The notes below the pieces were generated by a model. The model saw only the letters and a program-made list of their open reading frames with translations. It did no database searches and was not told where the DNA came from. A stretch of DNA of 16,125 nt from Fastidiosipila sp964627125. GTDB taxonomy: Bacteria > Bacillota > Clostridia > Saccharofermentanales > Fastidiosipilaceae. Where the stretch lies: contig CAZVJQ010000030.1 in NCBI GenBank assembly GCA_964627125.1, positions 1-16,125 of the forward strand, read 5' to 3'. This document shows, piece by piece, positions 6,968 through 14,967 of this stretch (the first letter of the stretch is position 1; the number at the start of each line of letters is the position of its first letter). The translations under genes and the position numbers were made by a program.

Positions 6968-8697
6968 TATTCTGCTATCGCTCCTTTCACCTGTGTCTCG
7001 TATAGATCTTGGTAAATCTGGTTGCTCTCTACTAATTCATCATGAGAGCCCATAGCATCGATACGTCCTTCTTCCATAACAATAATAGTGTCTGCATCTT
7101 GAATAGAGTTTATTCTTTGGGCAATAATGAAGGTTGTAACCTCTCCTAAGTTTCTACGGAAAGCTGCTCTTAATTGAGCATCTGTAGCCATATCAACAGC
7201 ACTAGTTGAATCATCAAGGATAATAACTTTTGGCTCCATTACAAGAGCTCTTGCAATAGTTAATCTTTGTTTTTGACCACCTGAGAAGTTAGAACCTCCT
7301 TGTTCGACAGTAGCATCTAGTTGCCCTGGTAATTTTTCCACAAATTCCCATGCCTGTGCATTCTTTAGAGCTTCTATAATCCTCTCATCACTAGCATTCT
7401 CATCTCCCCACAACATATTGGAGCGAATGGTACCTGAGAATAATGTATTTTGCTGTAGGACAAAGGCAACTTCTTCACGTAAAACTTCTAAGTTATAGTC
7501 TTTAACATTAACTCCTCCAACTAAAACCTCACCTTCACTTGTGTCGTATAGTCTAGGGATCAGTTGAACGAGAGTAGATTTTGCAGAACCAGTAGAACCA
7601 ATAACACCTACTGTTTCCCCTGATTCAATGTGAATATCTATATTATGAAGACTGTTTTCACTATTAATTGGATATTTGAAACTTACATTATTGAAATCTA
7701 CTGAACCATTTGAAACTTCTTTAATACCACCATTTTCAGGGCTTGTTAAATCAGGTTCTAGATCTAATACTTCTTGAACACGTTTTGCAGAAGCATTGGC
7801 TCTTGTATAATTCATTAAGTACATTGAGAACATAATCAATGAGAAATATATTTGCATACAGTAAGTTATAAGACCTGTAATAGCACCAGCTCCTAATCGG
7901 CCATCCATTACATCAAGACCACCGAACCAGAGGATAACTACTGTAGCTCCATAAATTATTAAGAACATTAAAGGCATAAGCAGTACCATGAGGTTATTTG
8001 CTTTCACCGCTGCTTCTCTTAAGTCATCATTAGATACCTTAAACTTGGTTTCTTCATGCTCTTCTCTAACAAAAGATTTAATAACTTTAATACTAGTTAA
8101 GTCTTCATTTACGATGTCATTAACGCTATCTACTCTATCTTGCATTTCTCTAAAGAGTTTACGCGCTCTAAACATTACTATTCCAACAACAATAATCAGT
8201 ACAGGAATAAACATGACAAATAGACCCGCAAGTTTAGCATCAATTGAAATTGCAGCTATCAATGCAGATACTAGCATGACAGGTGACCTGACTGCCATTC
8301 TAAGTGACATCATGGTAACTTGAGAAATAATAGTCACATCGGAAGTAACTCTTGTGATCAAAGATGCAATAGTTAACTTATCTAGCTGACCAAAACTAAG
8401 CTCTTGAATTTTTGCATATAATGCATCACGAGTATTAGCTCCCATACCGTATCCAGCAACCGAACCAGTCCATGCACTCAAGGCACCAGTCGCGATACCA
8501 AACAATGCAAGTAAAATCATATAAATACCCATCCTAACAACATAATCGACATCTCTATTTACAATACCGACGTCAACCATTTGAGTCATTAAAAATGGGA
8601 TAGCAATTTCAGTTAAAACTGAAAAAATCGTAAGTATTGGGCTTAAAATGGTAAACCATTTATATTCCCTAGTGTACTTAGCTATCAACTTGAACAT
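6967..8697 (-). CDS. Heterodimeric ABC exporter subunit with degenerate catalytic site (TM287/LmrC-like)
   Basis: This is the partner half-transporter, 576 residues from ATG at 8697. Six membrane helices occupy about residues 15-300 and the nucleotide-binding domain about 335-565. Walker A is GSTGSAKST (367-375), with Ala where the third glycine normally stands. The signature FSGGQ is intact (471-475). Walker B is VIILDD (491-496), so the catalytic Glu is replaced by Asp496. The switch His is replaced by Gln527 in IIAQRINS. The Asp/Gln pair is the hallmark of the degenerate subunit in TM287/288-type exporters. The partner gene starts at its stop codon. I prefer ATG at 8697 to the in-frame GTG at 8703 because AGAGG lies 5 bases before the ATG and overlaps the GTG. 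It is the first gene of the unit, and a 333-base gene-free stretch with a candidate -10 box lies upstream. Confidence 0.9.
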   Translation of the reverse strand: MFKLIAKYTREYKWFTILSPILTIFSVLTEIAIPFLMTQMVDVGIVNRDVDYVVRMGIYMILLALFGIATGALSAWTGSVAGYGMGANTRDALYAKIQELSFGQLDKLTIASLITRVTSDVTIISQVTMMSLRMAVRSPVMLVSALIAAISIDAKLAGLFVMFIPVLIIVVGIVMFRARKLFREMQDRVDSVNDIVNEDLTSIKVIKSFVREEHEETKFKVSNDDLREAAVKANNLMVLLMPLMFLIIYGATVVILWFGGLDVMDGRLGAGAITGLITYCMQIYFSLIMFSMYLMNYTRANASAKRVQEVLDLEPDLTSPENGGIKEVSNGSVDFNNVSFKYPINSENSLHNIDIHIESGETVGVIGSTGSAKSTLVQLIPRLYDTSEGEVLVGGVNVKDYNLEVLREEVAFVLQQNTLFSGTIRSNMLWGDENASDERIIEALKNAQAWEFVEKLPGQLDATVEQGGSNFSGGQKQRLTIARALVMEPKVIILDDSTSAVDMATDAQLRAAFRRNLGEVTTFIIAQRINSIQDADTIIVMEEGRIDAMGSHDELVESNQIYQDLYETQVKGAIAE

Positions 8698-8700
8698 AAA

Positions 8701-8707
8701 CACCTCT
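8701..8707 (-). promoter_or_regulatory. Ribosome binding site deciding the start of the upstream ABC gene
   Basis: The minus strand reads AGAGGTG, then TTT, then ATG at 8697. The alternative GTG start at 8703 is part of this motif and has no Shine-Dalgarno sequence of its own. Confidence 0.55.
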
Positions 8708-9036
8708 TATTATTTCTACTAAGAAAATTAATTTTTTAATTATAAAGGGTCATTTTTGCAGCAAATTCTGGCAAAAAATCATTTAATTTGAAAATACAAA
8801 TTCTAATAAGTTTAAATCAGTATTATTTTTATTGCAAAATAATTCTTATGTGAATACGAATAAACATTATTGAATTTTTACAATTATCATGTTTATTAAA
8901 ATTAAAAAAATCAACTGTAAATAACTCTAGCATATGTGAGTTAAGAATCTAATTCATTTTGAACAAAATTTGCAAAAATATCTATTATTCACAGAGATTT
9001 TTTCTAATACTATTAGCATGAGCTTTGTATGAGCCT
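8704..9036 (-). other. Gene-free AT-rich leader upstream of the ABC exporter
   Basis: This stretch lies between the gpmI terminator and the ABC exporter start. I found no open frame of useful length in either direction. It is very AT-rich, with several short A and T runs. Candidate promoter pieces on the minus strand are a perfect TATAAT at 8739-8744, about 42 bases before the ATG but with a poor -35, and TTGCAA 17 bases before TAAACT farther upstream. I recognise no riboswitch, small RNA or tRNA. Exporter genes are often preceded by regulated leaders, but nothing here proves one. Confidence 0.5.
8739..8744 (-). promoter_or_regulatory. Candidate -10 box for the ABC exporter operon
   Basis: A consensus TATAAT on the minus strand lies about 42 bases before the preferred ATG at 8697. 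The hexamer 17 bases upstream is AATTTG, a poor -35. Because the region is strongly AT-rich, a chance match is quite possible. Confidence 0.3.
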
Positions 9037-9067
9037 AAAAAAAGATCTCGTACCTAAGCACGAGACC
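9037..9067 (-). terminator. Strong intrinsic terminator after gpmI
   Basis: On the minus strand GGTCTCGTGC (9067-9058) pairs with GTACGAGATC (9053-9044) across the loop TTAG. The ten-base stem has two G-T wobbles and is followed by seven T residues. It begins about 32 bases after the gpmI stop codon and is the clearest terminator in the window. Confidence 0.9.
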
Positions 9068-9098
9068 TCAAAATTCTATCAATTTAATTAACTAAAGA

Positions 9099-10694
9099 CT
9101 AAGCTTCAACAATTGACTCTTCCCACTTCCATTCAGCTGGAGCATGTTCAACACCTAGGATGTCACAAACTGTGCTTGCAACGTTTGCTAGTCCGAACTC
9201 ACCATCTCTGAATGTCCATTCTTTATTTTGATTAATAATGTAGAAAGGAACTGGATTTGTTGTGTGTGATGTCTTAGGTACTGGATTACCATCTGCATCA
9301 TCTTTCTTATCAAACATAACTTCAGCATTACCGTGGTCAGCTGTGATTAATAAGGTGTAACCAGCCTTCTTAGCTTCCTTGTAGATTCTACCTACTGCTA
9401 AGTCAACTGCTTCCATTGCGATAATTGTTGATTCGAAATTACCTGTATGTCCTACCATGTCACCATTTGCAAAGTTACAACGTAAGAAATCAAATTTATC
9501 TGACTTGATTGCATCAATTAATTTATCTGCAACTTCAGAAGATTTCATCCATGGTGTATTTTGGAAAGGAACATTATCTGATCTAACTTCTTCATATAAT
9601 TCAATTGATTCATCTACATAACCTGAAGCATTACCGTTCCAGAAATATGTTACGTGACCAAATTTTTGACTCTCTGCTACTGCATAAGCCTTAACACCTA
9701 ATGAACATAAGTGGTCTGACATTGTATTTGAGATGTTAGGTGGATTTACCAAGTATTTATTTGGGATGTGAGCTTCTGTATCGTACTCTAGCATACCTGC
9801 ATAAATAACATCTGGATGTCTCACTCTATCAAATGCTGTGAAATCCTCTTCATCGAATGCTCTACTAATTTCGATTGAACGGTCACCACGGAAGTTGAAG
9901 AATACTACACTATCTCCATCTTCAATAGTACCTACAGGCTCACCATCTTCAGCAATGATAAATGGAGGTACATCTTGATCAATACAATCTTCTTCTTTAG
10001 TTAATGTTTCATAAGCTTCAGTAGCACTTGCGAATTGGCGTCCTTCACCTAAAACGTGAGTTCTCCAACCCTTCTCTACCATTGGCCAGTTTGATTCATA
10101 TCTATCCATAGTAATGACCATACGACCACCACCTGAAGCAACTTTAGCATCGAAGCTTTCGTCACTTTCTGTAGTTAAGAATTCTTCTAAATCACTTAAG
10201 AATCCGCCACCTGACGTTGGAGGAGTGTCACGACCATCTAATAGAGTATGAACTCTAACTCTTTTAACTCCTTCAGCCTTAGCTTTAGAAATTAGTGCCT
10301 TCAAGTGATCAATGTGTGAGTGAACACCACCATCTGATAATAGTCCTAAGAAATGTAAAGTACCATCATTCTTGTCAACATTAGCTACTAGTTCATTCCA
10401 AGTTTCTGATTCAAAAATTCTACCTGATTCAACTGATTCATTTACCAATTGAGCACCTTGTGAATAAATTTGACCTGCACCAATTGCATTATGTCCAACC
10501 TCACTGTTACCCATATCACTATCTGTTGGTAAACCAACTGCTGTACCATGAGCCTTAATAGGTTTCATTTGGTATTTTTCTGCTAGCATGTCCAAGTTTG
10601 GTGTACGTGCGATATTTACTGCATTACCTCTATCGTTGTCTGATAGACCTACACCGTCGAGAACGACTAATACTACCTTATTATCTACTGCCAT
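9099..10694 (-). CDS. gpmI: 2,3-bisphosphoglycerate-independent phosphoglycerate mutase
   Basis: This cytoplasmic glycolytic enzyme interconverts 3- and 2-phosphoglycerate through a phosphoserine intermediate, using two Mn2+ ions. The 531 residues are close to the family's usual 510-515, with a few short insertions. The N-terminal metal ligand lies in VLDGVG (Asp13) and the catalytic Ser64 in DSDMGNSEVGHNAIGAGQ. The phosphotransferase insert contains LLSDGGVHSHIDHL and LLDGRDTPPTSG. The C-terminal metal site has CNFANGDMVGHTG and ITADHGNAEVM. AGGAGG lies 7 bases before the ATG at 10694. The gene appears to be its own unit, bounded by the terminator at 10817-10842 upstream and the one at 9037-9067 downstream. 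It sits apart from the usual gap-pgk-tpi-gpmI-eno cluster, at least within this window. Identification is firm. Confidence 0.97.
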   Translation of the reverse strand: MAVDNKVVLVVLDGVGLSDNDRGNAVNIARTPNLDMLAEKYQMKPIKAHGTAVGLPTDSDMGNSEVGHNAIGAGQIYSQGAQLVNESVESGRIFESETWNELVANVDKNDGTLHFLGLLSDGGVHSHIDHLKALISKAKAEGVKRVRVHTLLDGRDTPPTSGGGFLSDLEEFLTTESDESFDAKVASGGGRMVITMDRYESNWPMVEKGWRTHVLGEGRQFASATEAYETLTKEEDCIDQDVPPFIIAEDGEPVGTIEDGDSVVFFNFRGDRSIEISRAFDEEDFTAFDRVRHPDVIYAGMLEYDTEAHIPNKYLVNPPNISNTMSDHLCSLGVKAYAVAESQKFGHVTYFWNGNASGYVDESIELYEEVRSDNVPFQNTPWMKSSEVADKLIDAIKSDKFDFLRCNFANGDMVGHTGNFESTIIAMEAVDLAVGRIYKEAKKAGYTLLITADHGNAEVMFDKKDDADGNPVPKTSHTTNPVPFYIINQNKEWTFRDGEFGLANVASTVCDILGVEHAPAEWKWEESIVEA

Positions 10695-10740
10695 TCATTT
10701 TCCTCCTAAATACATCTTTCGTTGCTTAATTATCATGTCA

Positions 10741-10769
10741 ATTTTACACCAGATAGCATCAGTCTTCAA
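10741..10769 (-). promoter_or_regulatory. Candidate sigma-A-type promoter for gpmI
   Basis: The minus strand reads TTGAAG (10769-10764), a 17-base spacer, then TAAAAT (10746-10741), about 45 bases before the gpmI ATG. It lies between the upstream terminator and the gene, where a promoter is needed. A nearby TTGACA at about 10742-10737 lacks a matching -10. Confidence 0.5.
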
Positions 10770-10816
10770 TGAATTTGCTATAAACTTTCCCTACTTACTT
10801 CAGCTGATAATATGGC

Positions 10817-10842
10817 AAAAGCCTTCCCCGCGAAGAGAAGGC
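10817..10842 (-). terminator. Intrinsic terminator ending the amino sugar operon
   Basis: On the minus strand GCCTTCTC (10842-10835) pairs with GGGAAGGC (10828-10821) across a six-base loop, with one wobble pair, followed by TTTT. It begins about 26 bases after the epimerase stop codon and precedes the gpmI promoter. Confidence 0.8.
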
Positions 10843-10867
10843 CTTTCACCATATGCTAACTATTAAA

Positions 10868-12070
10868 TTATTTATTTTCTACTAATTCAATTTCTTCAAC
10901 AGCAAACTGTAAAGCTCTTATCAAGTGGAATGGTCCTTTGAACAAACCACCCTTTACTCCTGACATCGCTACAGTATTGTCATAGTGTAAGTATCCGTAG
11001 CAATCACCAAATTCACTGTCCGCAAAATTGTCTTGCCAGTAATTTAGAGTCTTATCAAATAAATCTAAATACTTCTCATCTCCACTTAAACGGTATGCCT
11101 TGATACTTGCAATCAAGAGTTCTGTTTGTGGCCACCAAAGCTTCATGTCGCTTTCTAACTGATATACAGGTTTATCTTCTAAATCGATGAAGTATAATAA
11201 ACCACCATGTACTTCGTCCCAGCCGAGTTGGACGGCTTTGTCCAGCATAAGGAAGGATTTATTTAGAAGTTCTTTATCTTCTAGAAGTACAGCAGCGTCC
11301 ATTAAGAACCATGAACACTCGATAACGTGACCTGGATTCATCAATCTACCTTCTGAAATGTCACTTAGAATTTCGCCATCAGTACCGATATTTTCATAAG
11401 TAATGTGGGTATCTTCCTTGAAGTGGAAATCTACAATTTCATTTACTGAATTTTGAACGTCTGCGATGTATAAATCGCGTCTCTCTGTATCAATTTCAGC
11501 AAAACTAATACCAACATTCATGATGATCATATGTGGCGAAAGAGTTTTCATGCTACGAGTTTCTGAATTAGTTTTTTCTGGAATTACAAATGGGTCATCT
11601 AGCTCAGACTTGATAATTGCTGTTGCTAAATCATATGTCTTCCTTGCATCTTCAAGGTATGAGGTTTCGCCTGTAGCCTTATAATACTCCATGTTTCCTA
11701 GTGCATAGAATAATTCTGAAAATACATATCTACGCTGTCTTAAACCTTTACCATCCTCAGTTGCTGAGAAATACATTCTACCTTCAGCATCAGGATTGAA
11801 GGCATGATTATTACTAAAATCAATACAGCTCTTAGCAAACTCTAGTAATTCAGGATCATTTTGGAAATTATTGTATAGATATGCATAAGTCCATGAGGTT
11901 CGACCTTGCATCCATATACTTTTATCTGTGGAATAAATTTCACCCTTGCGGTCTAAACTAGTGTAAATACCACCATGCTCTTTATCCCAGCCATTGTTTA
12001 GCCAAAAATCTATTGCTAATTTTCTCTCTGACTCTAACCATTTTTTATTATTGGATAAATCATTAGCCAT
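10868..12070 (-). CDS. N-acylglucosamine 2-epimerase (GlcNAc/ManNAc interconversion)
   Basis: AGE-family enzymes interconvert N-acetylmannosamine and N-acetylglucosamine in the cytoplasm using an (alpha/alpha)6 barrel. The 400-residue product has the family length. Visible motifs are WMQGRTSW (53-60), RRYVFSELFYALG (113-125), NPGHVIECSW (245-254) with His248, WWPQTELL (312-319), and KGPFHLIRAL (378-387) with His382. The two histidines correspond to the general acid/base pair known in the family. The ATG overlaps the end of the lyase gene by 8 bases, and GAGG lies upstream within the lyase frame. Position directly after a sialate lyase supports the ManNAc-to-GlcNAc direction: the lyase yields ManNAc, and the epimerase gives GlcNAc for the adjacent kinase. 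Some family members act on glucose, mannose or cellobiose, so substrate rests largely on context. It is the last gene before the terminator. Confidence 0.88.
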   Translation of the reverse strand: MANDLSNNKKWLESERKLAIDFWLNNGWDKEHGGIYTSLDRKGEIYSTDKSIWMQGRTSWTYAYLYNNFQNDPELLEFAKSCIDFSNNHAFNPDAEGRMYFSATEDGKGLRQRRYVFSELFYALGNMEYYKATGETSYLEDARKTYDLATAIIKSELDDPFVIPEKTNSETRSMKTLSPHMIIMNVGISFAEIDTERRDLYIADVQNSVNEIVDFHFKEDTHITYENIGTDGEILSDISEGRLMNPGHVIECSWFLMDAAVLLEDKELLNKSFLMLDKAVQLGWDEVHGGLLYFIDLEDKPVYQLESDMKLWWPQTELLIASIKAYRLSGDEKYLDLFDKTLNYWQDNFADSEFGDCYGYLHYDNTVAMSGVKGGLFKGPFHLIRALQFAVEEIELVENK

Positions 12071-12416
12071 TTAGAACTACCTCAATTTTATTTAATTTCT
12101 CAACGATTTCGTCAATTACTGCATTATCTTCTTCTACAAGTGGAGCTAAAGGCGCTCTAACTGAACCTAATTTAAGTCCATGTTTCACTTCCAAAGATTT
12201 CTTAATACTTGCATACATATTTCCTTTAGTNNNNNNNNNNNNNNNNNNNNNNNNNNNNNNNNNNNNNNNNNNNNNNNNNNNNNNNNNNNNNNNNNNNNNN
12301 NNNNNNNNNNNNNNNNNNNNNNNNNNNNNNGTAGCTTCTACACTAAGTTCACCTGCATCGTCATAACATGCATAAAATGCTGGAAATATTCCCTTATACT
12401 TTTCTTCTAATCCCAT
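12063..12416 (-). CDS. nanA: N-acetylneuraminate lyase, middle missing in a 100-N assembly gap
   Basis: The intact enzyme would be a cytoplasmic class I aldolase that splits sialic acid into ManNAc and pyruvate via a Schiff-base lysine. Only the ends are readable. The N-terminus is KYKGIFPAFYACYDDAGELS (6-25), the usual first strand of the barrel. The C-terminus is KGNMYASIKKSLEV then LKLGSVRAPLAPL, typical of lyases from Bacillota. The catalytic Tyr and Lys and the GSTGE carboxylate-binding motif would lie in the gap. Lyases of this family have about 290-305 residues and only about 83 are seen here, so the real gap is probably near 600-650 bases and the unbroken frame across the Ns is accidental. 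ATG at 12416 follows GAGGAAG closely and overlaps the kinase stop by 10 bases. The related dihydrodipicolinate synthase is less likely given the C-terminus and the adjacent epimerase. Confidence 0.8.
   Translation of the reverse strand: MGLEEKYKGIFPAFYACYDDAGELSVEAXXXXXXXXXXXXXXXXXXXXXXXXXXXXXXXXXXTKGNMYASIKKSLEVKHGLKLGSVRAPLAPLVEEDNAVIDEIVEKLNKIEVVLNG
12231..12330. other. Assembly gap of exactly 100 N
   Basis: The run of N is exactly 100 bases, a conventional scaffold placeholder for a gap of unknown size. It falls inside the sialate lyase gene. From the usual length of that family I infer that about 600-650 bases are missing. Window coordinates on either side are therefore nominal relative to the real chromosome. 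Confidence 0.95.
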
Positions 12417-13333
12417 TTTCTTCCTCTTCCTAATTCTAGCGCCATCATAGCAGCACCGTAAGCTGCATCATGTCGCGGCTCAATTATATCTATATTTGAA
12501 TTTAAATTCTTAATTCTCTCTTTAAGGCCATTTCTTATATATTCATTCTTAGTCAATACACTTCCGGCAAAAGTCATCTCAAAACTTTCATCCTTCATCC
12601 TTGTAGCAGTTGCTTCAACTATTTTAGCGAGTGACTCTATAGCATTATCTTGAATGTGGAAAGCAACTTCATCTCCCATGTCACTTGCTTTTGTGCTCAA
12701 GACAGCTAAGTCAGCAAAATCACTCTTAGGGCGATTCGCTGTATAAACAAACTCAATCAGTTCGCTCATTTCTGTGATATTTAGATGTTCAAAGACAAGT
12801 TTTCTTAAGATAGTTTCTGGAGCACGACCATCATTAGCTTGAATTACAGCAACAATAATTTGTCTTCCTATATCATAGGCACTTCCAAAATCATCGACTA
12901 AGTGGCCGAAACCACCTACCCTTATCTCTTCACCAGCTTGATTGAATCCATAAGAAATTGAACCAGTACCTGAAATTAAAAGAGCACCTTCTCTCTTCCC
13001 TAATGCTCCCATTAGAGCGACATTTTGATCACCTGTGATATAAAGTTTTCCTCTATAGTCAACAAGTTTTAGAGCCTCATTAAGCACATTGTATTGTCTG
13101 ACATTAGTCAAACCAGCAGAACCAATAACAAGTGCTTCAGGATGATTTCCTAAAGCACTTGTGTATTTTTCAAAAATAGTATTGATATGAATGATAACAT
13201 CTTCTTCAGTGCTACCATTTACATTGATGCTACCTGCTTCAAAACTTAATAATTCTCCACCATCGAGGTCAAGAGCGAGCGATTTAGTACTCGTACCTCC
13301 GCCATCTAGACCCAGTACATAAGTTTTAGACAT
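12407..13333 (-). CDS. BadF/BcrA-family amino sugar kinase (MurK/GlcNAc kinase type)
   Basis: This is a cytoplasmic ATPase-fold kinase of 308 residues. The phosphate-binding loop GLDGGGTSTK spans 8-17, a probable catalytic Asp lies in ITGDQN (Asp102), the second phosphate motif SGTGSISYG spans 121-129, GGFGHLVDDFGSAYDIG follows at 140-156, and the adenosine motif is FAGSVL (255-260). This fold and length match the eukaryotic-type GlcNAc kinases and MurK of Clostridium acetobutylicum, which phosphorylates both MurNAc and GlcNAc at O6. Here NamZ and NagZ upstream would supply MurNAc and GlcNAc, and the lyase and epimerase downstream would supply GlcNAc from sialic acid, so one kinase could serve both branches. 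GAGG lies 5 bases before the ATG. The stop overlaps the lyase start, and NagZ ends 21 bases upstream. Exact substrate (GlcNAc only, or also MurNAc) cannot be read from sequence. Confidence 0.82.
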   Translation of the reverse strand: MSKTYVLGLDGGGTSTKSLALDLDGGELLSFEAGSINVNGSTEEDVIIHINTIFEKYTSALGNHPEALVIGSAGLTNVRQYNVLNEALKLVDYRGKLYITGDQNVALMGALGKREGALLISGTGSISYGFNQAGEEIRVGGFGHLVDDFGSAYDIGRQIIVAVIQANDGRAPETILRKLVFEHLNITEMSELIEFVYTANRPKSDFADLAVLSTKASDMGDEVAFHIQDNAIESLAKIVEATATRMKDESFEMTFAGSVLTKNEYIRNGLKERIKNLNSNIDIIEPRHDAAYGAAMMALELGRGRKWD

Positions 13334-13354
13334 ATTAGCCTCACGTTCTAAGAA

Positions 13355-14905
13355 TTATATTTTTAAGACACCTCTCGCCTCTTCACCTTTCAACACATCA
13401 GCAATTGCAGCAAATGAATTTAGTGTGTAATCGAAAGCAGCTATCTTATAAATTTCTGAACTTAAGTTTAACAAATCATAAGGATTTCTTAAAGCTACAA
13501 CTACTAAAGTCTTACCATTTTCATGTAATTTTTCAGCTAAATTTAATTGTCCACTATTTAAGTGAGCATTGTATGTACCATAAACAACTGTATCACTATC
13601 TTTAAGTGTTTCTAATACTGATGCTATCTCTTCCTCGTCTGGATTTGTAGATAATTCATGAGATTTTGCATTGAACTCATTTGCCATAAACTTAGTAAAT
13701 ACAGTTGCATTAGTTGGGTCTGAAGAAACATATGTAGATCTTTCTGCACCTGAACCTATGAATACTGTATTCTCGTCAATCTGTGGCAAGTCTGAGTTTT
13801 CATCAAAACGAACAATTGAATCTCTTGAAATTGTTTCATTTAATTTTGCAGCTTCTTCTTTCACATCTTCATTCCAGACATACACTGGATCTTTTGTGTA
13901 CTCTTCTTTAAATCTTAGAATTCTACTTACTGATTCATCCACTCTTTCTATGCTTAAACTACCATTCTCGACAGCTTCTAAAGCTAGTGTTAACGCTTGC
14001 TTAGATGTTTCTACTGTATGTGATATTAATACCAAGTCCATTCCTGCTTGAATTGCATCTACAAATGAATTTGGAGTACCATAGTGGTTTGAGATTGCTT
14101 GCATTTCGAAACAATCAGAGAAAATTAAGCCATCAAATCCTAAATCATCACGTTGAATGTCTCTCATGATTGTCTTAGATAATGTAGCTGGAAGTTCATT
14201 TTCTTCTATCGCTGGATAAAGAATATGAGCATTCATAATTGCTGGTAAACCTTTATCGATTGCATTCTTGAAAGGGACAAATTCTGTATTTAATAAATCT
14301 TCTCTAGATTTATCAACAGTAGGTAAACCTAAGTGACTATCTACATCTGTATCACCATGTCCTGGGAAATGTTTTGCAACTGGTAATACGCCAGCATCTA
14401 CATAACCTTCAAAACTTGCAATACCATATTCACTAACTTCATCCTTATCAGCGCTATAGCTTCTAACACCAATAACTGGATTTTGAGGATTATTGTTAAT
14501 ATCTAGTACTGGAGCGAAGTTAACGTTAAATCCTAAAGACTTCAATTCAACACCTGTGAAGAATGCTGCTTGTTTAGAGTAGTCCACATTATCACTCGCT
14601 CTAACAGCCATTGCTGAAGGGAATATATTTGCTTCAATAGGTAATCTAGAAACTACTCCACCTTCTTGGTCTAAAGAAATAAATGGTAAAATTCCTGTAT
14701 TTTCTAAAATTTTCTCATTTATCTCAGCATTTAATTTTTTAGTTTGCTCTAATTCTTCTAAGTTTCTAGCAAATAAAATTACATTACCAGCCTTATGATT
14801 TTCAATTAAATCAATAGCCTTATCTGATAACTCAGTTCCATAAAAACCAAATACAATTAATTGACCTAATTTTTCTTCTATGGTCATTTCTTCAAGTTTT
14901 CTCAT
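13355..14905 (-). CDS. nagZ: NagZ-type beta-N-acetylhexosaminidase (GH3), cytoplasmic, two-domain
   Basis: The enzyme removes beta-linked GlcNAc from muropeptides or other N-acetylglucosaminides, with retention of configuration. Residues about 5-335 form the GH3 barrel. SLDQEGGVVSRL (77-88) contributes to substrate binding. KHFPGHGDTDVDSH (178-191) holds the Asp189-His191 acid/base dyad that defines NagZ. Asp264 in LIFSDCFEMQAI is the nucleophile. Residues about 360-516 form a second alpha/beta domain as in Bacillus NagZ, whereas E. coli NagZ lacks it. There is no signal peptide, while the Bacillus subtilis two-domain enzyme is exported, so this one should act on imported sugars. GAGG lies 7 bases before the ATG at 14905. 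Position directly after NamZ and before the kinase supports muropeptide salvage. The dyad and nucleophile are seen directly, so the family assignment is firm. Natural substrate is inferred. Confidence 0.93.
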   Translation of the reverse strand: MRKLEEMTIEEKLGQLIVFGFYGTELSDKAIDLIENHKAGNVILFARNLEELEQTKKLNAEINEKILENTGILPFISLDQEGGVVSRLPIEANIFPSAMAVRASDNVDYSKQAAFFTGVELKSLGFNVNFAPVLDINNNPQNPVIGVRSYSADKDEVSEYGIASFEGYVDAGVLPVAKHFPGHGDTDVDSHLGLPTVDKSREDLLNTEFVPFKNAIDKGLPAIMNAHILYPAIEENELPATLSKTIMRDIQRDDLGFDGLIFSDCFEMQAISNHYGTPNSFVDAIQAGMDLVLISHTVETSKQALTLALEAVENGSLSIERVDESVSRILRFKEEYTKDPVYVWNEDVKEEAAKLNETISRDSIVRFDENSDLPQIDENTVFIGSGAERSTYVSSDPTNATVFTKFMANEFNAKSHELSTNPDEEEIASVLETLKDSDTVVYGTYNAHLNSGQLNLAEKLHENGKTLVVVALRNPYDLLNLSSEIYKIAAFDYTLNSFAAIADVLKGEEARGVLKI

Positions 14906-14936
14906 TTCTTTTCCTCTTATCTATTTTTACTTTCAA

Positions 14937-14960
14937 AATGCCCCCCTATCGAAGAGCATT
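14937..14960 (-). terminator. Hairpin between namZ and nagZ, possible weak terminator or processing site
   Basis: On the minus strand AATGCTCTTC (14960-14951) can pair with GGGGGGCATT (14946-14937) across the loop GATA, though three pairs are G-T wobbles. The tail is TTTTGAAAG, a poor T-tract. It begins 7 bases after the namZ stop and lies about 30 bases before the nagZ start. It may reduce transcription into nagZ or stabilise the upstream message; full termination is doubtful. Confidence 0.4.
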
Positions 14961-14967
14961 CTATTCC

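Noticed and set aside
7988..8323. Plus-strand open frame of 111 codons opposite the ABC exporter gene
   Set aside because: It is antisense to the conserved membrane domain of the exporter and has no recognisable protein family features.
8704..9036. Riboswitch, T-box or small RNA in the long gene-free stretch
   Set aside because: I could find no recognisable conserved core or strong non-terminator hairpin by eye. The AT-rich repeats form only weak, imperfect stems.
10588..10866. Plus-strand open frame of 92 codons spanning the gpmI start and upstream region
   Set aside because: It overlaps the gpmI N-terminus, promoter and a terminator on the opposite strand, and shows no protein family features.
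12063..12416. A genuine short 117-residue protein across the N run
   Set aside because: The frame continuity is an accident of a 100-base placeholder. The two readable ends match the two ends of a lyase of about 300 residues.
13671..14051. Plus-strand open frame of 126 codons opposite nagZ
   Set aside because: It lies wholly antisense to a firmly identified GH3 gene, has no convincing ribosome binding site, and its product looks like a low-complexity mirror of the real gene.
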